This document shows, piece by piece, positions 12,901 through 24,300 of a stretch of 64,000 nucleotides of DNA (positions within the stretch are counted from its first letter, which is position 1; every line of letters begins with the position of its first letter). The position numbers were made by a program, and so were the translations under genes. Source of the stretch: Ampullaceana balthica (lineage: Eukaryota > Mollusca > Gastropoda > Lymnaeidae); contig CALYLW010000059.1 of assembly GCA_944989445.1 (NCBI GenBank), forward strand, positions 434,001 through 498,000, written 5' to 3'. The notes under the pieces are model-generated. The model ran no database searches and was not told the origin of the DNA. It saw nothing but the letters and a program-made list of their open reading frames with translations.

Positions 12901-13340
12901 TTGAAAAAAATACTGACACAATTATTACATAAATAGGTTTTTATTAAATGTCGAGTTATGGAACAGAAAATAATTAAAACAAATTTGCAATTAAATTTAA
13001 ACGAGTAAACAATTAAACCTAATGCATCGTGTGGCAGTTGTAATTAAATATGTTTACGTGTCTATAATATATAGAAAGCAACAGTAAAGAAAATGACAAT
13101 TCTTTGTACTGCATAGCTCAAATTAAGAAGCATACACGAAAATGTGCGCACCGTAATTAGACAATATCATATTTTTTGAATGCGCACCGCTGAAAATAAA
13201 GTATTGGGGGAAAAAAACTTCACCAAAAATAACTCGCTTTGAACGTAATTTGAACTTCCGCGTAAAGTTGTTCAATATAGAAATGAGGTTAAATTTTTTC
13301 ATTCTTTGTCTCTGCATTTTCTGATTATTTAATTTACGGC
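9920..13340. repeat. Cluster of diverged duplicated blocks
   Basis: Blocks recur in the same orientation. 9925-10290 matches 12000-12370 (both with CGACACTGCAT, GTCTATGAGATAAAGA, ACTTTCTAAAATACTT). 11540-11700 matches 12590-12760 (both with AATGGCCTATGTTA, ACTACAAAGGAA, TTAAGCGTTTTCA). 12810-12900 matches 13110-13200 (ACACGAAAATGTGCGCAC). Two younger repeats sit within (10345-11365). Looks like an old tandem array that has decayed. Confidence 0.5.
10345..11365 (+). repeat. Head-to-tail dimer of ~515 bp repeat with inverted ends
   Basis: Two direct units, 10345-10862 and 10863-11365. Each begins CCCGTAAAAACAAAGTTTTT then AAATCCCTTATATATGAGAC, passes through a TCGATCGATCTGAAATTTTG segment, and ends in a (C)CGCC / GACAGA run followed by GTTAATATAAGGGATTT. 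The AAATCCCTTATAT near the start and ATATAAGGGATTT at the end are inverted repeats of ~13 bp, as in foldback or MITE-like elements. No coding capacity. (GA)n and (AT)n tracts lie in the second unit (11308-11330, 11448-11462). Confidence 0.7.
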
Positions 13341-15455
13341 ATTCGGGAAAAATTGACAATTACAAAAACTAACTTAAAACCATCTTCAGGGTAAAAGGAA
13401 CCGTCCTGCCAAATTTGGTCCCCGTCCGTCATTTGGTTTTTCCGTGGCTATGTAACAGAAAGTCGAAAAGTCGAAAAGTGAAACATACAAACATACAAAC
13501 ATACAAACATACAAAGATACAAACACCCACTGAGCTTTAGATATTAGATATGATTAAAGGGCTTAAAATACACATTTCAATGTTACATTTTCAATGTGTA
13601 TAACATCAACTTTTATTATAGAAAAAAGTTATTGAAAAGTTACTAAATTGTAGTTTCAGGGCGAAAAACGCAATTTTGCGCCAGTTTGGAGAAATGAAAG
13701 TTTACAGAATTAATTTTAATATCTTGTGTTTGGAAAATCTTAAAACTTTAGTGTGAATTTTGTTAAATACGGGCCCTTATTTTATACGATGCCTAAAAGG
13801 TTGTTTGTTTATCGCCTGTATAATATGCTCTCGATGGATGTGAGGTTGTCATGTTATATATTTTTGGGATAAGAACTCAAACAAAATGTTATCTCTAAAG
13901 CAGGGTATACTGGGTATATTAAGTAGTATAATAGTTAATGAACGTTGAAGTAATTCATTTGCTTATCCGTATTAACAAATCATTTTTTCTGAAACCTTAA
14001 AATTTAGTTTTTAATAAATTATTGTTTACTATATTATTGCATTCTAATGTTTGTTTGCTCAGTGTTTAATATGTGATATTTTCACTCATAAACTCAAGCG
14101 TGATGAACCATTGAGGCTGCCGCTGTGTTATCTATCAACTTAAAAAGAAACTGTAGAGCCTACTTGCCATGCGATATTGCCCTTATTAATCACTATTCTG
14201 CTTCGTTAGCCATGTAACGGTTCGTTATCTCCTTAGCATAGCAGTTCTTAGTTAAATAGGCCATCACATATCAAGGCGGAAACATATTAACAGAAATATT
14301 CGGTTTACCATTTTCATTTGGATATTATTTAAATATCCTAGTACGTCATGAAGACATTAACAGATAATTGTTAATTCTGCGTTTGTTTGTTTGGGTTTAG
14401 TGGACATGACAAAGACGAAAATTATTTGACGACTTTTTGTTACTGCTAAAACTATAATGAAAACAATATTCATACGAAAAAGGTGTCTTAAAATGGTAAT
14501 ATTAGGTAATGAAAAAATGACAAACACTTTGACGAGCCCATATCAAGTGGTTTTCATAAGGGGCGAAGGAGGATGAGATGTCTTCAATCAGCTTCCGAGA
14601 TGATGTCGTGTCGAATGTAGGGCAAATTTATTATGTATACTTTTAAGTGCACTGTTGTCTGTACAGATCGCGTTGATCATCAATGACCCTCTCACCTAGA
14701 AGTCTGTTGACATAATTGTCATAACTGAGACAAGGTTTCATGAAGGCGGGGATTAACCAGAAATAAAGGACATTACCCCTGCTGTGTGGTGTTGTTTCTA
14801 CAGCCTTCGGTCATTAGGTCAAACTGGTGCGGGGTAGAGTGGTGGCCAGTGGTGGGGGTCTGGTTAAAGAGGTCCATCCATTTTTCATCACTGTATAACT
14901 GTGAAATGTCATCAAGTTTACTTGATTTGAAAATATTAACTTTTTTGTTATTTTTCGCGTCAACTACTAAGTTTCAACTGTCCATGTGTATGGATTTCCG
15001 ACTTCTATTGATAACAGGCTTTAAAAAAACGACAATTCTCATGAGGACTTCGAATTACTTTATGAATCACTAGCAAAATACCCGTAATGCGCAACGGAAA
15101 AGTGTGATTCAGTTAGCGTCCGGCTCCCGCATAATAAAGTCCTAGAAGATACGACCATAAATAACCAAGACCGTTTGAAAAGTTCAATATGACGACTGAT
15201 ATTTACGTCGTAACAACAAATTACGTTCAACAGTTTCGGTTAGCTCAAATAAACCGTCTAATAATTTTCGTCAAGATGGAGCCATAAAAACTAAATTTAT
15301 ACATGACGATCGTCATCGACCGTTAAGACCATTCCGCGAATATAATTTCGAAATGAAACCTGCTTAACTATTGGACATCAGAGTTTCAATGCCCCATAGT
15401 TACCAAACCTATCCATTTAAACTATAGCCAAAGTTTAAACTAATTTTTATATAGC
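13341..15455. other. No gene seen; short microsatellite
   Basis: An (ACATACAA)n-type microsatellite lies at about 13484-13530 after a short GC-richer segment, possibly the tail of an old retroelement. The rest is AT-rich with no supported exon. Confidence 0.45.
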
Positions 15456-15690
15456 TTTTTTTTTAGTCCCATAACCACTTTTTGTGGTCGTAGGGGATTC
15501 TAATGTTTCCATTAGAATATTCTCGGGCTTGGTAGACCCTGGTGGCTCCCATCCCTCTCCAGGTCAGCGGAGGACTTTCTTAGCGTTAGTCATTCACCAA
15601 CATTTTTATAGCGGCTTTAACGTGGGCTCGATCCCACGCCCCTCAGCTTGTGAGGCGAGCGCACTATTGACTTCGCTATCCAGCCGCCTA
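15456..15690 (-). mobile_element. tRNA-derived SINE
   Basis: Read on the minus strand, the element begins GGCGGCTGGATAGCGAAGTC (box A-like TAGCGAAGTC) and carries a box B-like GGGATCGAGCCC inside a T-arm-like inverted repeat. After a ~150 bp body it ends in CTAAAAAAAAA. TATATAGC is present immediately outside both ends, an 8 bp or longer target duplication. Flanking sequence on both sides belongs to one ~165 bp satellite unit in reverse orientation, so the SINE landed inside that unit. Confidence 0.75.
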
Positions 15691-15840
15691 AATATATAGC
15701 TTATATTAGGAAAAAAAACATTTTGGTTGGGCCCCCGAAACCAACGAGTGGTAATTTTTTTTAAAATATTGCTAATTATCATCGTGAGAGTTCACTCAAC
15801 ATACAGGAAGTTGGAGAATTAGTGATGAGTCGGTCAGTTA
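15691..15840 (-). repeat. Satellite unit related to 7510-8522
   Basis: Reverse complement shows ACTCATCACTAATTCTCCAA and GGGGGCCCAAC with a following T-run, as in the 7510-8522 array. Single diverged unit, split by the SINE. Confidence 0.6.
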
Positions 15841-16115
15841 GTGAGGGCTTTGCCTATTAATAGTTTAAATTAGCAACCAGAATATACTTTTCATCCGTGA
15901 ATTTAGTTTTCACTAAGATGATCCAGATTTCAAAAACTTTCGCTGTTTTTTCTCCTATTTCTGATCTATCTCAGAAAAAGGCATGTTCAAACCACACTAT
16001 AGCCAGAGATTCTGCATAAAGTCAAATACATTATTGACTATTGAAAAAGGAAACTGAGGGACAATGAACATGCAAACACCTAGTAATCGTCACGAACACT
16101 TTTATGAAGTCGGCG

Positions 16116-17007
16116 CAGTGGCATAGCGAGAGGGGGAAGGGCGGGGCAAATGCCCCGGGTAGCACTTTTTTACGGGCTGCAAATTCTTCGTCAATTAGAT
16201 TCCATGAGCTTTTTATCAAAGTAACATAAAAACCGAAATAAGAAATTAATAAAATATACAAAATAACTCTTCTAAAATATGTGAACGATTCTTCTGCCAA
16301 AATGTAACATTTCATATTGGATATAAATTCCGTGACACTGATCTTCTAGTAACTTAATAAATTCTTCAAATTTGATAGCCGCTCCTGTTGTAGAAGCGAA
16401 AATTAAAGTGCACTATCCATTTAAAACATGAGCCATGGCTACAGAATTCTCCGGTGGTACTTTGTTATTGTTAATTAGCTTCTAAAAATGAAATAAAATT
16501 AAATAAAGTTTAATGAAACAACAGATTAGCCAAGTTAAAAAATAACCAAATTTAAAATAAATGAAGGAACTTAACTGGACGTTTCTAATGCCAAACTTAT
16601 ATTCCATAATGAATCTAAGGTCTTCTGATATAAATATACTGAACTGAAAAACCAAGAAATTCTTGTTAGACAGTTTGACATTAGCACACTATAGCAAAAA
16701 AAAAGACTTTTTGACATCAGAGAGGAAAATACTATTGTAAATCAACATTCCCTCTTAGGTCTTTGGTCCGTGTGCATAGTTTCATTAAAAAATTAATAAA
16801 TGATAACATTGTTATAAACCTCAAGTGGAAAGTGGCACAACATTCATTTTCTCAGAACTGGGTTTTCCGTGCCCTTGGTTAGTTCATTTTTTGCGCCCTT
16901 GAGAAATAAAGAAAATACTAAATTATACGGAATAAATTGATTATTGAAGGATTAGCCCTCGGCGCCCTTGGCAGCTGCCCTGATGCCAAGTCGTTGTTAC
17001 GCCTCTG
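16116..17007. mobile_element. Possible hAT-like remnant
   Basis: The left edge CAGTGGCATAGCGAG and the right edge GTTACGCCTCTG resemble the ends of the hAT at 55430-59264 (CAGTGGCGTAGC...). Both edges adjoin G/C-rich runs as in that element. No matching target duplication is visible, so the boundaries are provisional, and the adjacent transposase fragment extends past the right edge. Confidence 0.35.
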
Positions 17008-17057
17008 CATTTTCTGTGCAATATTTTACATTTATTGCGCAGTAATTCTTAACTGTT

Positions 17058-17216
17058 GCGAGGCGTCGGTTAGATATCAAGGGAACATTGGTGCAAATAT
17101 AGGCAATATTCTGAAACTGATGCATCTGCTAGAAATGTATGATCAAGTGCTTCGAGACCATGTGAAAAGGGGTAAAAATACAACAACAAAAAAACTAGTC
17201 ACCTTAAATTTAAAAT
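17058..17216 (+). pseudogene. hAT (ZMYM1/DUF4371-type) transposase fragment
   Basis: The translation contains GNIGNILKLMHLLEMYDQVL followed by RDHVKRGK. This matches the pattern in DUF4371 transposases where a 'GNF-LLELL-YDPVL-HL' segment precedes the catalytic part. The fragment is short and ends at a stop. Recognised by pattern only. Confidence 0.5.
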
Positions 17217-18189
17217 GATCTTAGTGTTGTTTTAGGAAACACATTTCGCCAAAAATCATCTTTCAAGCACAATATTATACTAAATATTCCCTTGTTTTAG
17301 ATAGTTTGTATTTTTAGAAATCCTGGCGTAAATGGCTATTGTAAAAGTAGATCAACTAGATATCATTATTTATATCCACCACAGGATATAATCGTTATTC
17401 AGGAAAATTTCGATCGAAACTCGAATAGGAGAAACGCTATAAGCTTGAAAGCCAAAATGAATGGATTTAAGGTGTAGGCTATTTTTAGCTTACATCAATG
17501 ACTTGCAGAATAAAATTATTTGCTTGCTAGAATAAAATTTTCACCAATGACCGAAAACATTTAGAGCACTGAGAAAGACTGTATAACCAGATGCTGAGTA
17601 AACTGTAGGGGATATAATCTTCCGCCAACCTATGACGCCTAGTTATCAGAACGTGAAAATGATAGGTTACACATCTCCTAACTACCTATTTCTAGTAATG
17701 GAAGTAATGACGTGTAGCATTAAATCATGCTCAACATCACGAGGAAGTGATTGCATTCAGACAACTATCCTACTTACTTAAACGTAGAACTGGACCAGAA
17801 GGTCAATATACATAATAAATTATAGTTGGAAAAACTAACATGATTTTGTTTTGACGCGGACTCAAATCTTCTAAGGATCTTTAACTCTGTCAGACTAGTA
17901 ACAGGTTTCATCGGTCACACCACTCTCGAGACAGAAGACAAAGTCAAGTTCTGCCCTAGGTTCGTTGGGATTGCAACTTCCATCATAGCCCATTATGCTG
18001 TGAAAATATTGTTAAAAGTCTAACACATGACTATTCAAATTTAAACAATTGCGTAATAATTGAGGGAAATTTATGCTTTAATTAAAGTAATAAGACATCC
18101 CTGGTGTTTCCTGTTCATCTTGATTTCTCAAGTCAAGTGATGTAAGGCAAATATGTGTCTTGCATGTTAAACTTCCTTCTACCATCTTT

Positions 18190-18241
18190 AGTTTTTGTCT
18201 GGTTATAAGGGCCTATAACAGACACTTGTTGTAACACAGAA
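18190..18241 (+). promoter_or_regulatory. TATA-like element upstream of the kinase gene
   Basis: GGTTATAAGGGCC (about 18201-18213) lies about 30 bp upstream of a plausible start of transcription and about 40 bp before the ATG at 18242. No splice acceptor abuts this ATG, so a local promoter is plausible. Confidence 0.3.
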
Positions 18242-18319
18242 ATGGAAGTTATTCGAGTTCTCATCATTTTATATTTTACTCTTTCGTGTTCAGGAATTTA
18301 CGATATAGCTGGATTTAAG
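18242..18319 (+). CDS. RTK exon 1: signal peptide
   Basis: 26 codons: ATG, hydrophobic core [11 protein letters not shown], ending GFK before donor AAG|GTAATA (phase 0). The ATG is the only in-frame start in the exon. Confidence 0.7.
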
Positions 18320-21300
18320 GTAATATTTTAAGGCTTTGATTTTGTGATGGTGCTCTTGATGAGTTCTTATATGTAAACATTATATTCTAAATGATCTCAT
18401 TTGTTAATAATAGCCACAGGTAGGATTCATAATTTTAGCTCATTTTAAAAATTAAACAACCCGTAAAAACAAATTTTTTGACTATAAATCCCTTATATAT
18501 TAGACATTTAACTAAAAGTATTGATTATGTTCAATATAATGCGCATCGTGCGACAAACATTTACAGACTGAACCTGACTGAACTCCCCTTGCTGTTAAAC
18601 AAGAGGATGTGGTCATCGATGGCTGGGGGGGAACTCCGGTGACATGTGGATGTCAACAATAGCAGACGGATACAGATGCTATATAAATATTAAACTAAAA
18701 TTGCATTAATTTATTTATCGTACATTCTTTAATCATCATACAACTTTAATACAATGCTTTGTTAATTGAGATGAGTCTATGTGCCAAATTTCAGCTCGAT
18801 ATCATCATGGGAAGTGGGTCATTATAAAATCATTTATATTAACTCGTTGTGTCTGCTTGAGGCAGGCGGGCGGTGCCAAAAAGATTTAGATCGATTTTTA
18901 GCCCACTTCCTCGTAAGCTAGCAAGCTGAAATTTTGCAGGCAGACTTGTGCCAATGATAAAAATAATGTATCAAATTTAAGATAAATCGAATGTACCGTA
19001 TTTAAATTAATGAATTTTTATTTTGTCTTTATTTATCTCTATGTAAAATCTTAAATTTGCTATAGAGTCGTGGTGCGTATTTTATTGAAAACACTTTTTA
19101 TAAACATATTCCTGATCGGTGCGCATTATCAACATACATAATTTGCAAGCAATGTATGTCACGTCCATCCTATCCTGTCTGTGACGCTACTAATTTTAGA
19201 AAGCAGCACACCAAATTACTGCACCAAAAATAACTCTTTTCGAACGTTCCGAATAAAATTGTTCAATATGAAAATAAATGGAAAAAATAAAAATAAGTGA
19301 AAGTTCTGTATTACATTATTTGTTATTCTGATGTGTATTTTTCAAAATAAATAGATTTCAGCTAAAATGTATTTATTTTGAAAATTTTCACCATTTCTTG
19401 ACGAGTAGTACACTTGTAATAAACATGTTTTGCGACACATAACTACAACAATTTTGTATTTTTGGATTGTCTTGCGCTGCGTATTATAATGAACATTCTT
19501 TTAGTTATGTCTCGTACATAAAGGATTTATAGTCAAAAACTTGTTTTTTTCGTGTTTTTTTTTAATTATTCAATCCTTTATATTAACTTCACCGTCTTGT
19601 CTCTCTGTCGTGATCTCTTGGTGTCTTGGTCGGTGGGGTGGAAAAACAAACGTCAAAAATTACCCACTTTCCTTGATGCTATTGAGCTGAAATTTTGCAC
19701 ATAAACTCGTGTCACCTAACAATGCATTTTATCGAAATTTCAGATCGATCGAATTTAATTAAATTAATGCATTTTTAGTTTATCAACATATAATTCAATG
19801 TAGCCGTCGTCTGCTTTGTTCAAATCCAGGTGCTGGAGTTCAGTCCAGCCATCGATGACCACACCTCCCCCCACCCGTTTTTACAGCAATGGGAGATCAG
19901 TAAGTTTCAGTCTGGAAATGTTTGTCGCGCGTTGGGTATTATATTGAACATATCAATACCTTAAGTTCTGTCTCATGTATAAATGATTTATGGGTCAAAA
20001 ACTTTGTTTTACGGGGTTGTTTAATTGACTTTTGTTGTTCCGCCTGCCCCACTACAACAGACAGAGAGAGACGACGGTGAAGTTAATATAAGGAACTTAA
20101 TTAAACAACCCGTAAAAACAAAGTTTTTGACTATAAATCCCTTATATATCAGAAATTTTTTAAAGTATTGTTTATGTTCAAACGCGACAAACATTTACAC
20201 AGTGAAACTGAGTGAACTCCCCTTGCTGTAAAACACTGGATGTGTTCATCGATGGCTGGCGTGAACTCAAGTGACACGTGGATGTAAACAATAGAAGACG
20301 GCTACATTTAGTTATTTAAAGATAAACTAAAAATTCATTAATTTAATCACGCAACATTCGATCGATCTGAAATTTTGATACAATGCATTGTTATGTGACA
20401 CGAGTCTATGTGCAAAGTATCAGCTCAATAGCAACACTGGAAGTGGGTCACTTTTGACTTTTGTTTTTCCGCCCGACCAACCAAGAAATCACGACAGAGA
20501 GACAAGATTTCGAAGAAAATAAGGGATTTGTTTTTAAAAAACGTAAAAACAAACTTTTTCAGTAAAAATCACTTATATATGAGACAGAACTTAAAATATT
20601 GATATGTTCAATATCATACGCAACTCGCGACAAACATTTACAGACTGAAACTGACTGATCTCCCCTTGCTGTAAAACCGGGGGCTGGTCATCGATCGCTG
20701 GACTGAACTCCAGCTCATGGAGGTGAACACTAGCAGACGGCTACATTGAATTATATAGAGATAAACTAAAATGCAGTAGTTTGATTACTGTATATTCGAT
20801 CGATCTGAAATGTTGATACTATGCATTGTTAAGTAACACGAGTCTATGTGCAAAATTTCAGCTCGATGGCATCACGGGAAGAAGGTTATTTGTTACTTTT
20901 GTTTTTCTGCCCACCCAACCAAGAGATCACCAAGAATGAAAGAAGAAAAGAACGTCTCAAAGCAAAAGAGAGATATAAAAACAAAAAAAAATCAATTAAG
21001 AACGTGGAAGAGAATGTAAAACTTGTTTTTTTAAATATAAGATTACACATTTTCATAAATTATGTTATTCATTTCATGCTGAAGTTTACACCTACAAAAG
21101 TTTTCTTTGAAGCATCTTCACTGCTGACTTTATTCGGGGACGATTTGAACACAATAAACTACAGCCACAACATAAATGTGACAGTTTGCAAACAACTTTG
21201 TCACAATGTCACTAACAACATGGGGTAACTTCTAGCATATACTTGTATTAAACATTCAATAAATTAACATGTACATTTTTGTTCCTTAATTAAAAATAGT

Positions 21301-24300
21301 ATTATTTTAAAGTACAAAAATTTTAAATAAAAATAATATACTATTAGTAAGAAGAAGAAAGAAAGGACGAAAAAGTAAGAACGAGAAAGAAAAAGTCGAT
21401 CATTCTCCAGAATGTCATATATGAATCAATGAAATAATAAAACATTTTATTCTGTAAATTTTTCTACCTCATTTCTTTAAAAATTAACTTTGCCATTTAA
21501 CACAGTAATATCACGTGTTTTGTGGAGGAACGTCCTTTTAAAGGGACTTACAAGGAATCATGTAACGTTACTGTCAGCTTCATTAATATAACAGAAGTTA
21601 CCGGAGAAGACAAGCTAACATTTGTGGTAATATTTGTATTTCTTTTTAAAATTCTGAACACAAGCCGTGCGTTAATAAAACATAGAGTTAAATTGATACA
21701 GTTGGTAAAATATTTGAAAAGTTGTTTTCAGTCTGAAATAGATATTTATATTTAATTGAAAGAACCTTTTTTCCGTTTTACATAGGGGTAAACTACAAAA
21801 GTTCTGACTATCTTATCGGTCAGCATTAAGTTTTTTTCTTGAAAGTTTCTTATCATGTATGTTGTTGCTTTTTTAAAGCTTTGTAAAGACTTAAATAACT
21901 TTTAAAATGTTCATGTAAAACATATAATACATTTGTTTTGACGTTGCTTGAGTGTTAGATGGGCAGTTTGCATGACTAAAACCGTTCATATGAGCGAAAT
22001 TGTTGCCTTTTTTAAATGTTTTACATATTTTAACATATTTTAAAACTATTTACCCTGCATAATGTTAATGTATTTTATGGACACAGCTTATTGAAAATAT
22101 AATAGGGCTGTTATCGATTAATTTAAATTTAATCGTTAACTTTTGAAAAATTAACGATTAATTAATCGTTAATTTCGATTAAAGCCAAAAATTGAAAAGT
22201 ATGGTGTCTTAAGTAACATTTATTAAACGTTCTTGTCGAAAATTGAAATAACACTTTAAATGACATCTTTTAACCAAACACGCAAACAGACAAGTGTATT
22301 GACATTATTTGGTTCAAGTGATGAGCGGGTCTTATTGACAATATAACAGGCCGAGCTGAACAATTGTTCACATCGCTTTAGATTGTCTCAGCTGAAGTTT
22401 ATGATCCTGAAGGGATGTTTCGTTTCTAGGCATGGGGCCTGCAGAAAATTTTCGGGGGGGGGGCCGGGCAAAACTTTTTTAAAGTAATTTTTCCCCATAA
22501 TTCTTGGCGCTATACGCAGACTATTAATTAAAATTCTATATAGATCAGTACTACTTTTCGTTTATTAATATTGTGATGAAATATACACGTACACCTTTTA
22601 CTTATGTGGATGTGTCAGGATCGTATAACCCCCGACACTTACAAGCTTCTGATATGAGTTTTAACACTTCATATGTCATATGCTTCTGTGGTCGTGCGCA
22701 ATATTTTTTATCTTAAAGTCACAGGTAGAGAGAGAGACGTGTTGTTGTGTTTACATTGTATGAGAATGCAATGACTTGACCTAGTATGAAACACGTGGTT
22801 TGAGAGGTGAACTGTAAGCGTGCTGGTCAAGGACTGAGAGAATAGCTGGCTATAAATGTACGGTTCAAGAGGCAATCGGGGTGGATTGCAGTTGATTGCA
22901 TACGAGCTGCTTAGGTAGTTGATTGTACAGTAGATGACAGTGAATTATATATAGTGATTAAAGACAGTTGTTAACCAGACCACAGTGTGTTAAAGACTTG
23001 TCCCTTGACTAGCCACAAATTCTATTACAGGCAGTGGATCGAATTTGGGTTGAAGACTTCATTTTTTTCTTTTTTTAAATTCTTTTAATTTTTTTCTTTT
23101 TCTTTTTTTTATATTTTCTTTCTTTGCAATTTCTTTTGAACTACATTCTATTATCTATAATTTATAATCATGAGGTATTGTAAGTACGGCATTTCTGGCA
23201 GTATTGACCGTGACGGGATCGATCGGCGTGCTGGAGGGGTCAAGCAGGGGCGAAATAAGACTACACGGGGCCCCTGGCTGCAATTCAAATTGGGGCCCTA
23301 TCGAGCCAGCGTCTCTTTAAATAAAATGATTGCTAGCAGCTAATATAAGTCTGTAACTTGTTACTCTTCAGCCAAAAAGATTATTCATGAAAAAACCGAA
23401 AACGAAGAAATAACTGTTTGTCGGTATCCTAAAATTGAGTGTAAAATTACAAAAAAAATATTTTTAAAAATAAATTTAAAAAGTTAAATTAAAAAATAAC
23501 AAAAAAGAAAGAAGAATCCACCACTGGGGATCGATCCTCAGATCGCTTGCAACGCAAGCCCAAGCGACCAGGAGAGCTTGACGGAAATTGTAAATTAAAG
23601 AAATAAACAATATTCTTTAATATTTTCTCTTTTTGAGCCTATCAAATCAGGTTTCTCGATTACTATGAGTATTTGGTCGGAAAGAGATCAGATTAATAAT
23701 AGATAAGATTTTTATTAATTTATTTGATTTATGATATTTTTTCAGGGATTCGTGCAAACGTCTGTTAACCTTTATTATAAAATATAATAAGTTTGGGGGC
23801 CCCTAAATAATTTGGGGCACCTGGCTTTAGCCCGTTCAGCCCCCTCCCTTAAATCCACCATAGGGCTCAAGTGATCACGCTGTGAACCGAGACTATACAA
23901 GGCTGGGCCTCTGGTATGGGGTAGCTAGAAACAAGGCATTGTAAAGACTAACATTTCAGAAAGAGGCTTTTAAAGTATATGACATTGAGCACATATACAG
24001 TTAATACAGTTTATTTATGATCTTTACTACCACCGTTGCAAACAACTTCGTCCGTTATTGGTCACGTCCTATAACCAACTTCCTCAGTCTGGAGGCGACA
24101 CCTTTGTCTAGTCCCCGGTCTACAGTACGTCAGTATTTAATTTGTCAATCAGGATGATTGAATCATCTTGTACCACCACCCCCAGATTAAAACAGGGGGA
24201 GGGTGGGGTACAATGACCCGCTCTGGTCTCTTTGATGTTAGCCCCTGGTCTGGTTTGGACAATCGCAATCATTTCCCCTGGTCAGTGCTTCACACGGCTG

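Noticed and set aside
14786..15073. 95-codon plus-strand frame
   Set aside because: Composition is not domain-like and no splice or homology support is visible.
16108..17015. Complete hAT with target duplication
   Set aside because: End-like sequences are present, but the 8 bp flanks (AGTCGGCG and CATTTTCT) do not match; kept only as a low-confidence remnant.
20848..21084. Coding sequence upstream of RTK exon 2 in the same open frame
   Set aside because: The frame runs back into a copy of the inverted-terminus repeat; the acceptor at 21084 gives a sensible exon start.
23525..23585. Genuine tRNA gene
   Set aside because: Box B- and anticodon-arm-like pieces are present, but no complete cloverleaf or acceptor stem can be drawn.
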